Shown here piece after piece: positions 16,145 through 26,647 of a stretch of DNA of 64,000 bases. The position numbers and the translations under genes are program-made. Position 1 is the stretch's first letter; each line of letters begins with the position of its first letter. Source of the stretch: Microthrixaceae bacterium (GTDB lineage: Bacteria; Actinomycetota; Acidimicrobiia; Acidimicrobiales; Microtrichaceae); NCBI GenBank assembly GCA_023958095.1, contig JAMLGJ010000002.1, positions 1-64,000 of the forward strand. Direction: 5' to 3'. The notes beneath the pieces are model-generated. The model did no database searches. It was not told the origin of the DNA and worked only from the letters and a program-made list of their open reading frames with translations.

Positions 16145-17278
16145 ATGGCGTCGTTGCGAATGGGAGCGATCGAGGTGGACCCACCGGTCGTGCTCGCCCC
16201 CATGGCCGGCGTGACCGATGCGCCGTTCCGGCTGCTGTGCGCGCAGTTCGGCGGAGGCCTGTTCGTCAACCAGATGGTGACCGCCAGGGCACTCGTGGAG
16301 GGCCACCGTGCGTCCTGGGAGCTCGCCCGGTTCCACCCCGCGGAGCGGACCCGGTCGCTGCAGCTGTACGCGACCGATGCCCACTACGCGGCCGAGGCGA
16401 CGCGCATGCTGGTGGGCCGGGACCTGGTGGACCACATCGACCTGAACTTCGGGTGCCCGGCCCCGAAGGTGACGCGCAACGGTGGCGGGGCCGCACTGCC
16501 GTACAAGCGGAGGCTCCTGGAATCGGTGATCGCTGCGGTCGTCGGAGCCGCACACGAGGAGTCGGCCGGGACGGTGCCGGTGACGGTCAAGTTCCGGATG
16601 GGGATCGACGACGAACACCTCACCTACCTCGACACCGGACGAATCGCCGAGGCGTGCGGGGCCTCTGCGGTCGCACTGCACGCCCGTACCGCACTGGACC
16701 ACTACGGGCCACCCGCCCGGCTGGAGGCGATCGCCCGGCTCGTCGAGGAGGTCCCGTCCATTCCCGTGCTGGGCAACGGCGACATCGCCACCGCAGCGGA
16801 CGCGACCTCGATGATGCGCGGGACCGGCTGTGCCGGTGTGGTCATCGGACGGGGCTGCCTCGGGCGCCCCTGGCTGTTCGCGGAGCTGCAGGCGGCGTTC
16901 CTCGGCCACGAGGTCCCACCGGGTCCCACCCTGGGGGAGGTGTCCGATGTGATCAGGCGCCATCTGGGACTCATCCAGCAGTGGTACGGCACCGGGGCAC
17001 GCCTTGCGCCGTTCCGCAAGCACCTCGCCTGGTACCTCAAGGGATATCCGGTGGGCCCACAGGTGCGCCGGGCCGCCGCAGCGGTTGAGACCCCCCGGGA
17101 TGTGGAGGCGCTGCTGGAACGGCTGGACCCGGATGCGCCAGCGCCCGGGGACGCAGCGCTGTTCAACCGCAGCCACTCCAACCCGCTGCGGCGTGTCGCC
17201 CTGCCCGACGGGTGGCTCGACGACCCCGACGAGCTGCCGGCCGTCGCGGCCCCCACCTCGGTGCTGTCGGGCGGTTGA
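16145..17278 (+). CDS. dus: tRNA-dihydrouridine synthase
   Basis: 377 residues. LAPMAGVTD (17-25) is the FMN-site opening of the family and DLNFGCPAPKVTRNGGGAAL contains the catalytic Cys104. Later HARTA and GNGDI motifs complete the TIM barrel, followed by a helical tRNA-binding C-terminus (HLAWYLKGYP). It reduces uridine in the D-loop of tRNA with NADPH. The length fits DusB plus a modest C-terminal extension. CAGGCT lies six bases before ATG; an internal ATG at 16160 is possible. Confidence 0.9.
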   Translation: MASLRMGAIEVDPPVVLAPMAGVTDAPFRLLCAQFGGGLFVNQMVTARALVEGHRASWELARFHPAERTRSLQLYATDAHYAAEATRMLVGRDLVDHIDLNFGCPAPKVTRNGGGAALPYKRRLLESVIAAVVGAAHEESAGTVPVTVKFRMGIDDEHLTYLDTGRIAEACGASAVALHARTALDHYGPPARLEAIARLVEEVPSIPVLGNGDIATAADATSMMRGTGCAGVVIGRGCLGRPWLFAELQAAFLGHEVPPGPTLGEVSDVIRRHLGLIQQWYGTGARLAPFRKHLAWYLKGYPVGPQVRRAAAAVETPRDVEALLERLDPDAPAPGDAALFNRSHSNPLRRVALPDGWLDDPDELPAVAAPTSVLSGG

Positions 17279-17290
17279 GCCCGGGAACCC

Positions 17291-18709
17291 TCAGCCGAGG
17301 GGGTCGGGTGTGGCGCGCTCGTGCCAGCGCAAGGCATCCTCCATCTGGGACGCGACCTGCACCAGGAGGGCCTCGCCGAAGGGTGGCGCGGCGAGCTGCA
17401 CCCCGATGGGCAGGCCGCTGTCGGAGAGGTGCACCGGGAGGCTGATGGCCGGCTGGCCGGTCACGTTGAACACCGCGGTGTATGCCGCCATCGGGGTCGA
17501 GTTGGTCAGTGGGGCCATCGGGTCGTCGTCGATTCCCTCGAACACCCATCCGACCGGTGGGGGCTCGATCGCCATGGCCGGGGTCAACAGGAGGTCGAAG
17601 TCCCTGCCGAACGCCGCGGTGAACTCCCGCGAACGCATCTGAAGGTCCATCACCGCCTCGCTGTAGGCGATCGCATCGGTCGCCTTCGCGGCCTCGCGGT
17701 TGGCCCGGTTGTGTGGCTCCAGGAGCTCCTCGCGCAGGGGTCCCGCTCCCGCGGTGATGGTCGCCCACACCGTGAGGAAACCGCTGAGGAAGCCCGCGGG
17801 GTCGGGCCACTGGAGTGGCGAGGTGTCGATCGTGTGCCCGGCCGCGGAGAGCGCGCCCAGCGCGACCTCGACGGCTTCCTGGCATGCCGGTGCGGGCTCC
17901 ATGCCCATCGCGTTGGTGGTGGCGACCTTGATCCGCAGGTGCCCCGGGTCGGAACCCACCTCCCGGGCGAGGGGTCGTTCCAGGGGCGGAGCGGTCTCCC
18001 ATGCACCCGGATCGGCGCCCGCCATGACGTCGGTGATGGCAGCGGCGTCGGCCACGGTGCGTGTGAGGATTCCCTGGGTGGATCCCCCGGTCATCTTCGC
18101 CGTCCGCGCGGTGATCCGGTGCCGTGAGCACTTGAGTCCCACGAGGCCGTTGCAGCTGGCGGGAATCCGGATCGACCCCCCACCGTCGGAGGCGTGGGCA
18201 GCCGGGAGCATTCCCGAAGCCACCGCGGCCCCGGCCCCGCCGGACGACCCGCCGGGGGTGTGCGCGGTGTTCCAGGGGTTCCGGGTCGCCCCGAAGAGCT
18301 CCGACTCGGTCGCCGAGATGGTGCCGAACTCGGGCGTGGTGGACTTGCCACTGAGCACGAAACCCGCGGCCCGCAGCCGCGCCACGGCCAGTTCGTCCTC
18401 GGGGGCGGGTCCGTGCTCGGTCGCCCGGGATCCGTGGGTGGTGGGCCAGCCGGCCACGTCGTTGAGGTCCTTGATCAGCATGGGGACACCCGCGAACGGG
18501 CCGAGTCGGTCGGGCCCCTCGGATTCGAGGGTCGCATCCACCGCGGCGGCATCGGCACGGGCGCGTTCGTCGTCGCGCAGGCAGACCGCGTTCAGTGCCG
18601 GATCCAGTGCCTCCACCGAAGCGAGGTGCTCCTCCAGGAGTTCGGCTGCGGACCTGGCACCGGTGCGTACCTGTTCGGCCAGCTCGAGTGCTGTGGGTTG
18701 TTCTGCCAT
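17291..18709 (-). CDS. amidase-signature family amidase
   Basis: 472 residues. The Ser-cisSer-Lys triad is visible: Lys80 in VPMLIKDLND, Ser155 in PGGSSGGAG and nucleophile Ser179 in GGGSIRIPAS, with the canonical 24-residue spacing between the serines. It hydrolyses an amide of unknown structure. It is not GatA: there is no gatB or gatC nearby and the C-terminus is of the general aryl/aliphatic amidase kind. The start ATG (18707-18709) follows TACCTT by six bases. The stop is 12 bases from the convergent dus stop. Confidence 0.88.
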   Translation of the reverse strand: MAEQPTALELAEQVRTGARSAAELLEEHLASVEALDPALNAVCLRDDERARADAAAVDATLESEGPDRLGPFAGVPMLIKDLNDVAGWPTTHGSRATEHGPAPEDELAVARLRAAGFVLSGKSTTPEFGTISATESELFGATRNPWNTAHTPGGSSGGAGAAVASGMLPAAHASDGGGSIRIPASCNGLVGLKCSRHRITARTAKMTGGSTQGILTRTVADAAAITDVMAGADPGAWETAPPLERPLAREVGSDPGHLRIKVATTNAMGMEPAPACQEAVEVALGALSAAGHTIDTSPLQWPDPAGFLSGFLTVWATITAGAGPLREELLEPHNRANREAAKATDAIAYSEAVMDLQMRSREFTAAFGRDFDLLLTPAMAIEPPPVGWVFEGIDDDPMAPLTNSTPMAAYTAVFNVTGQPAISLPVHLSDSGLPIGVQLAAPPFGEALLVQVASQMEDALRWHERATPDPLG

Positions 18710-18715
18710 GTGCCG

Positions 18716-18721
18716 AAGGTA
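18716..18721 (-). promoter_or_regulatory. -10 element TACCTT before the amidase gene
   Basis: TACCTT-N6-ATG on the - strand; leaderless start for the amidase, divergent from the leucine leader promoter. Confidence 0.5.
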
Positions 18722-18749
18722 GCGGTTCCACCGTCGCGGGGTACGCGCG

Positions 18750-18778
18750 TTGCAGCAGGCGGTGCCGGACCATAGGAT
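18750..18778 (+). promoter_or_regulatory. sigma-70-like promoter of the leu leader
   Basis: -35 TTGCAG (18750-18755), 17-base spacer, -10 TAGGAT (18773-18778). The leader peptide ATG comes seven bases after the -10, so the leader is translated from the 5' end of the RNA. Confidence 0.75.
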
Positions 18779-18785
18779 GTGCTCC

Positions 18786-18824
18786 ATGACGATTCGTGTG
18801 CGCGCCCTCCTGCTGCTGACCTAG
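18786..18824 (+). CDS. leuL: leucine leader peptide
   Basis: A 12-residue ORF, MTIRVRALLLLT, with four consecutive leucine codons (CTC CTG CTG CTG) followed by Thr and TAG. It lies between a good promoter and leuA and is followed by two RNA hairpins, the layout of a ribosome-mediated leucine attenuator. When leucyl-tRNA is scarce the ribosome would stall on the leucine codons and prevent the terminator (18851-18885) from forming. CCTCCTG at 18806-18812, inside the leucine codons, is identical to the 5' arm of that terminator, so it can compete for the same 3' arm. Confidence 0.85.
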   Translation: MTIRVRALLLLT

Positions 18825-20726
<1,902 letters not shown>

Positions 20727-20751
20727 ACCCGGGGGCCCACGGGCCCCGGGT
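20727..20751. terminator. bidirectional hairpin between leuA and the CBS gene
   Basis: ACCCGGGG pairs with CCCCGGGT, extended by an inner CCC/GGG after one bulged G. It begins right after the leuA stop. No T-run. Confidence 0.6.
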
Positions 20752-20781
20752 GCTCAGTGCCCCGCAGCTGCCGGCCTGCAG

Positions 20782-21216
20782 CTATCGGCCTGCGGCTATG
20801 TAGTCGTGCAGGGCCTCGGATTCCTGCTCGAGTTCGTTGACCCGGTGCTTCACCGCGTCGCCGATCGAGATGATCCCGGCCAGCTCACCGTCGACCACGA
20901 CCGGTAGGTGGCGCATGCGGTGCTCGGTCATGATGCGCATCAGGTCGTCGCAGCGGTCACCGGGTGCACAGGTGCGGACCTCGGCCGACATGACCGACTC
21001 CACCGGTTCGTCCAGTGAGTGGGCACCCTTCTCCGCCAGTCGCCTCACGACGTCACGTTCGGAGATGATCCCCTGGATCGTCCGGCCGTCCTCTGAGACG
21101 ACCAGTGCGCCCACCCCGCGCAGGCGGAGTTCCCCCGCCGCCTCCGCGACGGTGGCGGTGGCCCTGATCGTGGCGACCGCGGAACCCTTCTGCTCGAGGA
21201 TCGTCGAAACCCTCAT
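20782..21216 (-). CDS. tandem CBS-domain protein
   Basis: 144 residues, almost wholly two CBS domains: one around GALVVSEDGRTIQGIISERDVVRRL and one around MRHLPVVVDGELAGIISIGDAVKHR, followed by a short helix. Such stand-alone CBS pairs bind adenosine nucleotides or NAD-type ligands and act as energy or stress sensors on a partner protein not visible here. The start ATG (21214-21216) has GGGGG upstream. The 3' end overlaps 2.5 copies of a 14-base tandem repeat (cagctgccggcctg type). Confidence 0.88.
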   Translation of the reverse strand: MRVSTILEQKGSAVATIRATATVAEAAGELRLRGVGALVVSEDGRTIQGIISERDVVRRLAEKGAHSLDEPVESVMSAEVRTCAPGDRCDDLMRIMTEHRMRHLPVVVDGELAGIISIGDAVKHRVNELEQESEALHDYIAAGR

Positions 21217-21366
21217 GTTGAACCCCCTTCGCTCCGACGGCCCCGGGGCCGTCACTGCTGGTCATCCGGACTGTCCCCGCACAGCCGTCCCCGCTGCCAA
21301 TGGTAGGGGGTGTGGAGCGTTCCTTGTCGGCGCGAGCCCGTCGGGCTGCCCGGATCCCCGTGGAGG

Positions 21367-22659
21367 TCAGTCTCCGGTACCGGATCCGGTGTCCGAGGTG
21401 GGGTCGTTGATGCCGCTGTCGGTGATCCCCTCGCCGCTGCTGTCGGCGGGGTCATCGCTGCCCGTGGTGTCGTCGGTGCCGTCCTCGGTCGCCTCGCCGG
21501 AGGTAGCGTCCTGCTCGGCGCGCGTGCGGTCGATGGCCGCGTAGGCGCTGATCGCATCGAAGCACTCACCCTCGATCCCCTTCATGGCGAGCACCCGCCG
21601 CACGGACTGCTCGACCTGGTCCCCGGGGATCTCGCCGTCCTCGATGGCGGTGATGACCCGCTGGTGCGCATCGGCCACCACGTCCGCCCCCGACAGGAGC
21701 GCGATGTCGGCCCCCGCCGCTATCGCCGCGACCGCTGCATCGGCCTGGGTCTGCTGGTTCACGATCGCCCCCATGCCCAGCGAGTCGGTGATCACGACCC
21801 CGTCGAACCCGGAGGAACCCCGGAGCTCGCCGGTGATCGCATCCCGGCTCAGCGACACCGGCTCTCCCGGAGCGGTCAACCCCGGCACCTCGGCATGCGC
21901 GACCATGACCGCCACCGGTGCTGCTTCGATGACCGCGTCGAATGCCCGCATGTCGTGGGCCCGGAGCTGGGCGACGTCGTCCAGCACCGGCAACTCCTCG
22001 TGCGGATCGGTGTCCGCTCCACCGATGCCCGGCCAGTGCTTGACCACCGGGGTGATACCGGCTCCGGCGGTCGCTTCGGCGACCGCGGAGGCGTACATGG
22101 CGACGGTGTCGGGATCGTCGGAGTAGGTGCGGCCGGACAGCACGGCTTCGTTCTCCAGGTCGGCCACGGGTGCGAAGTTCATCGTCACCCCGATGTCAGC
22201 CATGCGGGAGGCATGCTCGGCCATCGTCGACGCAGCCTCCTCGACCGAGCCGTCGGCGGTCTCGGACGCCGAAGGGATTCGACCTGCGGAGTAGCGGAGC
22301 CGCTGAACCGGGCCACCCTCCTCGTCCACCGCCACGGTCGCGGGCAGCGGGGTGTCTGCGGTCACCTCGGAGATCGCCTCGTCGACGTCGCTGCGCTGGT
22401 TGCCCTTGAGTCCGAATCCCCCCACCTCGCCCGCGGCCAGTGCCTCGGCCGCATGGTGGGGATCGTCGACCATGACCATCAACAGCTGGGAGGCCTGTGC
22501 AGAGGTCGGAAGGGTGGACGCGCAGTCCGGTGCCTCGGTCGTGGTGGTGGTCGATTCAGCCGTCACCGTCGTCTCCGCCTCGACCGAGACCTGCCGGGTC
22601 GAGGTGCCTGCACAGGCCGTGGCCAGGGCGAGCACGGTGAGACCCAGCATTCGCAGCAC
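21367..22659 (-). CDS. glycoside hydrolase family 3 lipoprotein (NagZ-like)
   Basis: 430 residues from GTG. MLRMLGLTVLALATACAG is a lipoprotein signal (Cys16). The GH3 barrel shows VAVDEEGGPVQRL, MNFAPVADL, KHWPGIGGADTDPH and the nucleophile Asp in VVITDSLGMGA. It would cleave beta-N-acetylglucosamine-type linkages in cell-wall fragments on the outer membrane face. The family loop KHFPGHG reads KHWPGIG here, but the DxH acid/base loop (DPH) is kept. A Ser/Asp/Thr/Gly-rich tail of about 55 residues ends the protein. TAGGTT lies six bases before the GTG, with no Shine-Dalgarno. Confidence 0.85.
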   Translation of the reverse strand: MLRMLGLTVLALATACAGTSTRQVSVEAETTVTAESTTTTTEAPDCASTLPTSAQASQLLMVMVDDPHHAAEALAAGEVGGFGLKGNQRSDVDEAISEVTADTPLPATVAVDEEGGPVQRLRYSAGRIPSASETADGSVEEAASTMAEHASRMADIGVTMNFAPVADLENEAVLSGRTYSDDPDTVAMYASAVAEATAGAGITPVVKHWPGIGGADTDPHEELPVLDDVAQLRAHDMRAFDAVIEAAPVAVMVAHAEVPGLTAPGEPVSLSRDAITGELRGSSGFDGVVITDSLGMGAIVNQQTQADAAVAAIAAGADIALLSGADVVADAHQRVITAIEDGEIPGDQVEQSVRRVLAMKGIEGECFDAISAYAAIDRTRAEQDATSGEATEDGTDDTTGSDDPADSSGEGITDSGINDPTSDTGSGTGD

Positions 22660-22665
22660 GCCAGG

Positions 22666-22671
22666 AACCTA
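22666..22671 (-). promoter_or_regulatory. -10 element TAGGTT before the GH3 gene
   Basis: TAGGTT-N6-GTG on the - strand; supports the GTG at 22659 as a leaderless start. Confidence 0.5.
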
Positions 22672-22749
22672 CCGCCCTGGGCACCGGGGTCCGTAGTCGC
22701 TGCCGGCACCGGGCGGTGCCGTGCCGGACCGGATCGGCTGCTGTGCCCG

Positions 22750-22755
22750 TACACT
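22750..22755 (+). promoter_or_regulatory. -10 element TACACT of the GGDEF-EAL gene
   Basis: TACACT followed about 11 bases later by the Shine-Dalgarno GGGGAG and a TTG start, giving a short normal leader. Confidence 0.45.
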
Positions 22756-22776
22756 CGTTGGGGACGGGGAGCAGCT

Positions 22777-24507
22777 TTGGGTCGACCGCACAACCGACAG
22801 GGCCGGGCAGCCGGAGAGGATGCGGCTCCTGCAGGCCGCGCGGGCACGCAGCGCTTGGTCTCGGGCCTGCTCGAGGGGACACAGGACCTGGTCGTGTTGA
22901 GCGACCCGGCGGGCAACGTGGTGTTGTGCAACCGCGCCGCCACGGAGTTCTTCGGTCGTGACCTCGAGGGTGAGCCCGACCGCAGCGAACTGGGTGAGGT
23001 TGCATCGGCGTTGCTCGAGTCACTGCGCCAAGGGGGTCCGTCGAGGTGGTCCGGGGACGTGGGGCTGACTGCCCCCGACGGGGAGCTCACGACGGTCTCG
23101 GTCGAGGCCGTCGTGCACGAGGACGACAGCGGCGAGCCCGACTTCACCTCCGTGGTGGCCCGCGACATCAGCGAGCGGGTCGAACAGCACCGCCGTCTGG
23201 AGCGTCAGGCCAGCCGTGACCCCCTGACCGACCTCCCCAACCGGGCGACGCTGTTCGAGCGGATAAGCGAGGCTTCCGCTGCGATCGGCAGCGACCCGGA
23301 CCAGCACCTCGCGCTGCTGTTCATAGACCTCGACCGCTTCAAGGTGATCAATGACGCCCTCGGGCACTCCGTGGGCGACCAGCTCCTTCGAGCCATCTCG
23401 CGGCGTGTGCGCACCGCAGTGCGCCCCGGCGACGTGGTGAGCCGCTTCGGCGGCGACGAGTTCGTGGTCCTCTGCGAGGGAGTCGAGTCGATAGATGCGG
23501 CCACTGCGGTGGCCTCCCGTGTCGAGTCGACCCTGCAGGCACCGTTCAGGGTCGAGGGGCACGACATCCACGTGGGTGTGTCGATCGGCATCGCCGTGGC
23601 GCGCGAACCCGCGGATGCCGAGGAGATCCTGCGGAACGCGGACACGGCCATGTACAGGGCCAAGTCGGATGGTCGTGGGCAGTGGGTGCTCTTCGACGAG
23701 GAGCTGCGCCGCAGCACCGCGGAGAGACAGGAGACGCTCTCGGCGCTGCGCACGACCCGGCACGGTGACGCCCTCGAGTTGCACTACCAGCCGATCGTGC
23801 AGCTCGACACGATGGCCGTGGTGGGGGTCGAGGCACTGCTGCGCTGGGAGCGCGACGGCGTGCTCGTGACTCCCGACTCGTTCATGCAGGTCGCCGAGGA
23901 GACCGGACTCATCTCCTCGATAGGGGCCTGGGTGATCGAGGAGGCAATGGCCCGCCTCGCAGTGCTCCGAGAAAGACCCGGATGCGGGCACCTGCGGATG
24001 TCGGTCAACGTGTCGGCCCGTCAGGTCGCGGACCCCGGATTCACCGCAACGGTGCAGTCCGCGCTGGCGTCCTCGGGAGTCTCGCCGCACAGTGTGGCGA
24101 TGGAGGTCACCGAGACGGCCCTGCTGGACGATGCGGTGGTTGCCGCCGCCGTCCTGGAGAGCCTCCGTGCAATCGGTCTGGCGGTCGCGATCGACGACTT
24201 CGGAACCGGCTACTCGTCGCTCACCTACCTGCACACACTGCCGGTGGACGTGGTGAAGCTCGACCGCTCGTTCGTCGTGGGTGCGGCCAGCGACGAACGC
24301 CGCAGGGCGATCGTGGAGGCGGTGATCGGACTCACTGCCACGCTCGGACTGGCCACCGTCGCCGAGGGGGTCGAGACCCTCGAGGAGCTCGACATGTTGC
24401 GGGAGCTCGGATGCGGGTTCGCCCAGGGCAACTTCATCAAGCCAGCGTGCACGGTGGAGCAACTCGAGTCGTTTCTCGACGAGGGCCTCTCTGCCGAGCG
24501 GAGCTGA
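22777..24507 (+). CDS. PAS-GGDEF-EAL cyclic-di-GMP enzyme
   Basis: 576 residues from TTG (22777) preceded by GGGGAG. A PAS domain (about 28-130) is followed by a diguanylate cyclase domain with an intact GGDEF (225-229) and an inhibitory RxxD site (RPGD, 216-219) five residues before it, then a phosphodiesterase domain with intact VEALLRWE, SVNVSARQ, IDDFGTGYSS and AEGVET motifs. Both activities could therefore be live. No transmembrane segment is present, so it is a cytoplasmic sensor-enzyme; the PAS ligand is unknown. It is transcribed alone. Confidence 0.92.
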   Translation: MGRPHNRQGRAAGEDAAPAGRAGTQRLVSGLLEGTQDLVVLSDPAGNVVLCNRAATEFFGRDLEGEPDRSELGEVASALLESLRQGGPSRWSGDVGLTAPDGELTTVSVEAVVHEDDSGEPDFTSVVARDISERVEQHRRLERQASRDPLTDLPNRATLFERISEASAAIGSDPDQHLALLFIDLDRFKVINDALGHSVGDQLLRAISRRVRTAVRPGDVVSRFGGDEFVVLCEGVESIDAATAVASRVESTLQAPFRVEGHDIHVGVSIGIAVAREPADAEEILRNADTAMYRAKSDGRGQWVLFDEELRRSTAERQETLSALRTTRHGDALELHYQPIVQLDTMAVVGVEALLRWERDGVLVTPDSFMQVAEETGLISSIGAWVIEEAMARLAVLRERPGCGHLRMSVNVSARQVADPGFTATVQSALASSGVSPHSVAMEVTETALLDDAVVAAAVLESLRAIGLAVAIDDFGTGYSSLTYLHTLPVDVVKLDRSFVVGAASDERRRAIVEAVIGLTATLGLATVAEGVETLEELDMLRELGCGFAQGNFIKPACTVEQLESFLDEGLSAERS

Positions 24508-24548
24508 GTCGCTCCGGGCATGCTCACCAGCGGTGCCCGGGCCGACTC
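24506..24548. terminator. long hairpin after the GGDEF-EAL gene
   Basis: Arms 24506-24520 and 24534-24548 pair at 13 of 15 positions (GAGTCG...CCGGGCA with TGCCCGG...CGACTC) around a 13-base loop. It overlaps the gene's stop and lies between convergent genes. Confidence 0.6.
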
Positions 24549-24575
24549 CCACATGGCAGGGGCGGCGACCGGGGG

Positions 24576-25700
24576 TCAACCCTCGTCGGAGACCACGGTG
24601 TCGACCTCACCCACCGAGACCGCGAACACCGAGGTGGAGAAGAGACCGTCGAGGGGTCGCCAGGGTCCGCCATCGACCCTGAAGCGCCCCGACCACTCGA
24701 GGGCCACGTAGCCGAGCCAATGGTCACGGCGCGGCGGGCCGGTTCGTTGATGGAACACGACCGCGCAGGCGCCCTCTGCGTACGCCTGTGCGTAGGGGCC
24801 CAGCGGGGAGGACGGGTCGTGGGTGGAACCGAGCCCCGCGCACTCGAGGATCGCGTTCTTCGCGGCGGGCTCACCGCTGAACACCTCGATGTGGTCGGGC
24901 GCGGCGCGTACCTCGACGGTACGGCCACCGTAGGGGATCGTCTCGATGACCGGCCCGGGGGCATCCACCGAGAAGAACACCGGCTCGCCGACGATGGTTG
25001 CCGCCTCCACACCCAGCGGTCCGGTGCGCGGCGGCGGGGAGAGGCGGATCACCGGTGCGGGCAGCCGGGTCGTGTGCCTCAGGAAACCTCCTGCCAGCAC
25101 GGAGGCTCCGGGGAGGCTCCCGGTGGCGACCCTGGAGCGGACGCTCATCGTGTCGGCGACCCCGCCGCACACCCTCACGGTCAGGTCCCAGTAGGTGACC
25201 TCTGGTTCCGGAGTGCTCGGCGGTTCGACGGTGCTCGTGGGAGCGGTGGTGTTGCTCGGACCCGCGCTGCTTGCCGGTGGCGCGCTGCTTGCCGGCGGGG
25301 TGCTGCTTGCCGGCGGGACGGTGCCGGCAGGTGCGACGGTGCCCGGTGCAGGTGTCGACACGCTCACGGTCGAGTTGGCGAAGCGCTCGATCGCATCCAG
25401 GAACGATGCCTCGAGCAGTTCGGGCATGGTCGCGGCCACGTGGATGAGGTAGGTCACCTGCCGATCGGTGAGCACGTGTGTGCGGCAGGTCGCACCCGGA
25501 CCTCCGGCGCCACCCCCGGTCCCGCCCTCGCGCGCCGCTGCGAGGATCGAGGTGATGATCTCGTCGCCGTGGCCCGTCGCTCCCGCCCCTCCGGTGGCGG
25601 CCCCGAGGTTCCGGGTGGGCCACACCGCCACGGCCAGGGCCAGCACGACCCACAGGGGCGCAGCGATGCGCCGGGCGGTGCCGGGCACACGGTGGCTCAT
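24576..25700 (-). CDS. exported protein of unknown function
   Basis: 374 residues. An N-terminal hydrophobic segment (APLWVVLALAVAVWP) directs it to the membrane or outside. Cys at CRTHVL, CGG and LECAG could form disulfides. A Pro/Ser/Thr/Ala linker (about 155-205) separates an N-terminal helical part from a C-terminal beta-rich domain with PAPVIRLSPPPRT, GEPVFFSVDAP and ACAVVFHQRTG. The overall plan resembles actinobacterial secreted proteins that are encoded beside small lipoproteins, but I cannot name a family. Its start overlaps the stop of the lipoprotein gene by four bases (ATGA), so both are one unit. Confidence 0.7.
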   Translation of the reverse strand: MSHRVPGTARRIAAPLWVVLALAVAVWPTRNLGAATGGAGATGHGDEIITSILAAAREGGTGGGAGGPGATCRTHVLTDRQVTYLIHVAATMPELLEASFLDAIERFANSTVSVSTPAPGTVAPAGTVPPASSTPPASSAPPASSAGPSNTTAPTSTVEPPSTPEPEVTYWDLTVRVCGGVADTMSVRSRVATGSLPGASVLAGGFLRHTTRLPAPVIRLSPPPRTGPLGVEAATIVGEPVFFSVDAPGPVIETIPYGGRTVEVRAAPDHIEVFSGEPAAKNAILECAGLGSTHDPSSPLGPYAQAYAEGACAVVFHQRTGPPRRDHWLGYVALEWSGRFRVDGGPWRPLDGLFSTSVFAVSVGEVDTVVSDEG

Positions 25701-26485
25701 CGCGGTGCTCCGGTGGGCTCGGCCGACTCGCATGGGTTCGGCTCGTCGGGGCCGAGCAGCCGGGTGCGATCGTCCCACAACTCGCTGACCACGAGCCGGC
25801 CCCCGGGGTCGCGCACGGCCCTTCCCCTCCCGGAGGTGTGGGTGCGGTTCGTGTCGAGCACCGCGCCGCTGTGCAGGTCCACCCCGAGCCCCGGTGCGTA
25901 CCCGCAGTTGGTCCACTCCAGCGAACCGTCGCCTCCCACGTGCACCTCGGTCGCCGTGTTGGAGTAGGACACCCCCTCCGGTCCCGCCACCACGGCGAGG
26001 GAGTCATCGAGGGCCCCGGCGAGGATGCGACCCCTCACCTCGCGGTCCAGCTGCGATCCGACCACGACGACCTCGAGCCATTCACGCGTGAGCGGGTGGT
26101 CGTCGTCACCTGCGGCCGTCGGGTCGGCGTGCAACGCCGAGAGGGCCGCGTCGTATCGGCCGAGCAGGTCCTCGAGTTCCTCGCGGGGCCCTTCCGGTTC
26201 CCCCGGCGTGGCCGTCACGGAAGCTGCGGATGGGTCATCGCCGCGGTGCGGGTCGGCCCCGGCCCGTTCGTCCGGAGTGCCGGTACCGGTGGAACCCGGT
26301 GGGAACGTCGGCTCCCCGGCTCCGGCGCCGAGGGGAGAGATCGGTTCCTCCCGGGGCGCATGGGAGCACCCCGTGAGCGCGGTGGCGATCACCACCGCAC
26401 TCACCAGCTGCGCGAGGGTCCCGGCCCTCCCCCCGGTCGCCCGGCACCACGATTTCTCGCGCGGGCGCGGTGGCGTGTACTCCAT
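25697..26485 (-). CDS. lipoprotein of unknown function
   Basis: 262 residues. A 26-residue basic N-region is followed by LVSAVVIATALTGCS with lipobox Cys40. An Asp/Glu/Gly/Pro-rich linker leads to a folded part (about 95-255) containing EELEDLLGRYDAAL, REWLEVVVVGSQLD and TEVHVGGDGSLEWTNC. The middle could be a small SnoaL/NTF2-like or similar domain, but this is uncertain. The gene leads a two-gene operon with the exported protein downstream. A strong GGGAGGGGAACGGG ribosome site precedes ATG, and an unusual inverted repeat lies just upstream. Confidence 0.75.
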   Translation of the reverse strand: MEYTPPRPREKSWCRATGGRAGTLAQLVSAVVIATALTGCSHAPREEPISPLGAGAGEPTFPPGSTGTGTPDERAGADPHRGDDPSAASVTATPGEPEGPREELEDLLGRYDAALSALHADPTAAGDDDHPLTREWLEVVVVGSQLDREVRGRILAGALDDSLAVVAGPEGVSYSNTATEVHVGGDGSLEWTNCGYAPGLGVDLHSGAVLDTNRTHTSGRGRAVRDPGGRLVVSELWDDRTRLLGPDEPNPCESAEPTGAPR

Positions 26486-26496
26486 CCCGTTCCCCT

Positions 26497-26567
26497 CCCT
26501 GACCGAAATGCACCGAAAACATGCGGTGTTGGTCAGGGATTATTGACCTCGCGGGGGTCCGGCGCAA
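26497..26567 (-). promoter_or_regulatory. promoter with nested inverted repeat before the lipoprotein operon
   Basis: On the - strand: -35 TTGCGC (26562-26567), 17-base spacer, AATAAT (26539-26544). Immediately after it comes CCCTGACC (26531-26538) paired with GGTCAGGG (26497-26504), with an inner CACCG / CGGTG stem. The last arm abuts the ribosome-binding site. It could be an operator at +1 or a 5' RNA hairpin; a terminator for the upstream enoyl-CoA hydratase gene is the alternative. Confidence 0.5.
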
Positions 26568-26647
26568 GGGGTACGTGTCCCCCGGAACAACCGTTCGTGT
26601 GCGTTTCCACGAGCAGCGGTCGTACCCGGAATGCCGGCGGGTCGGAC

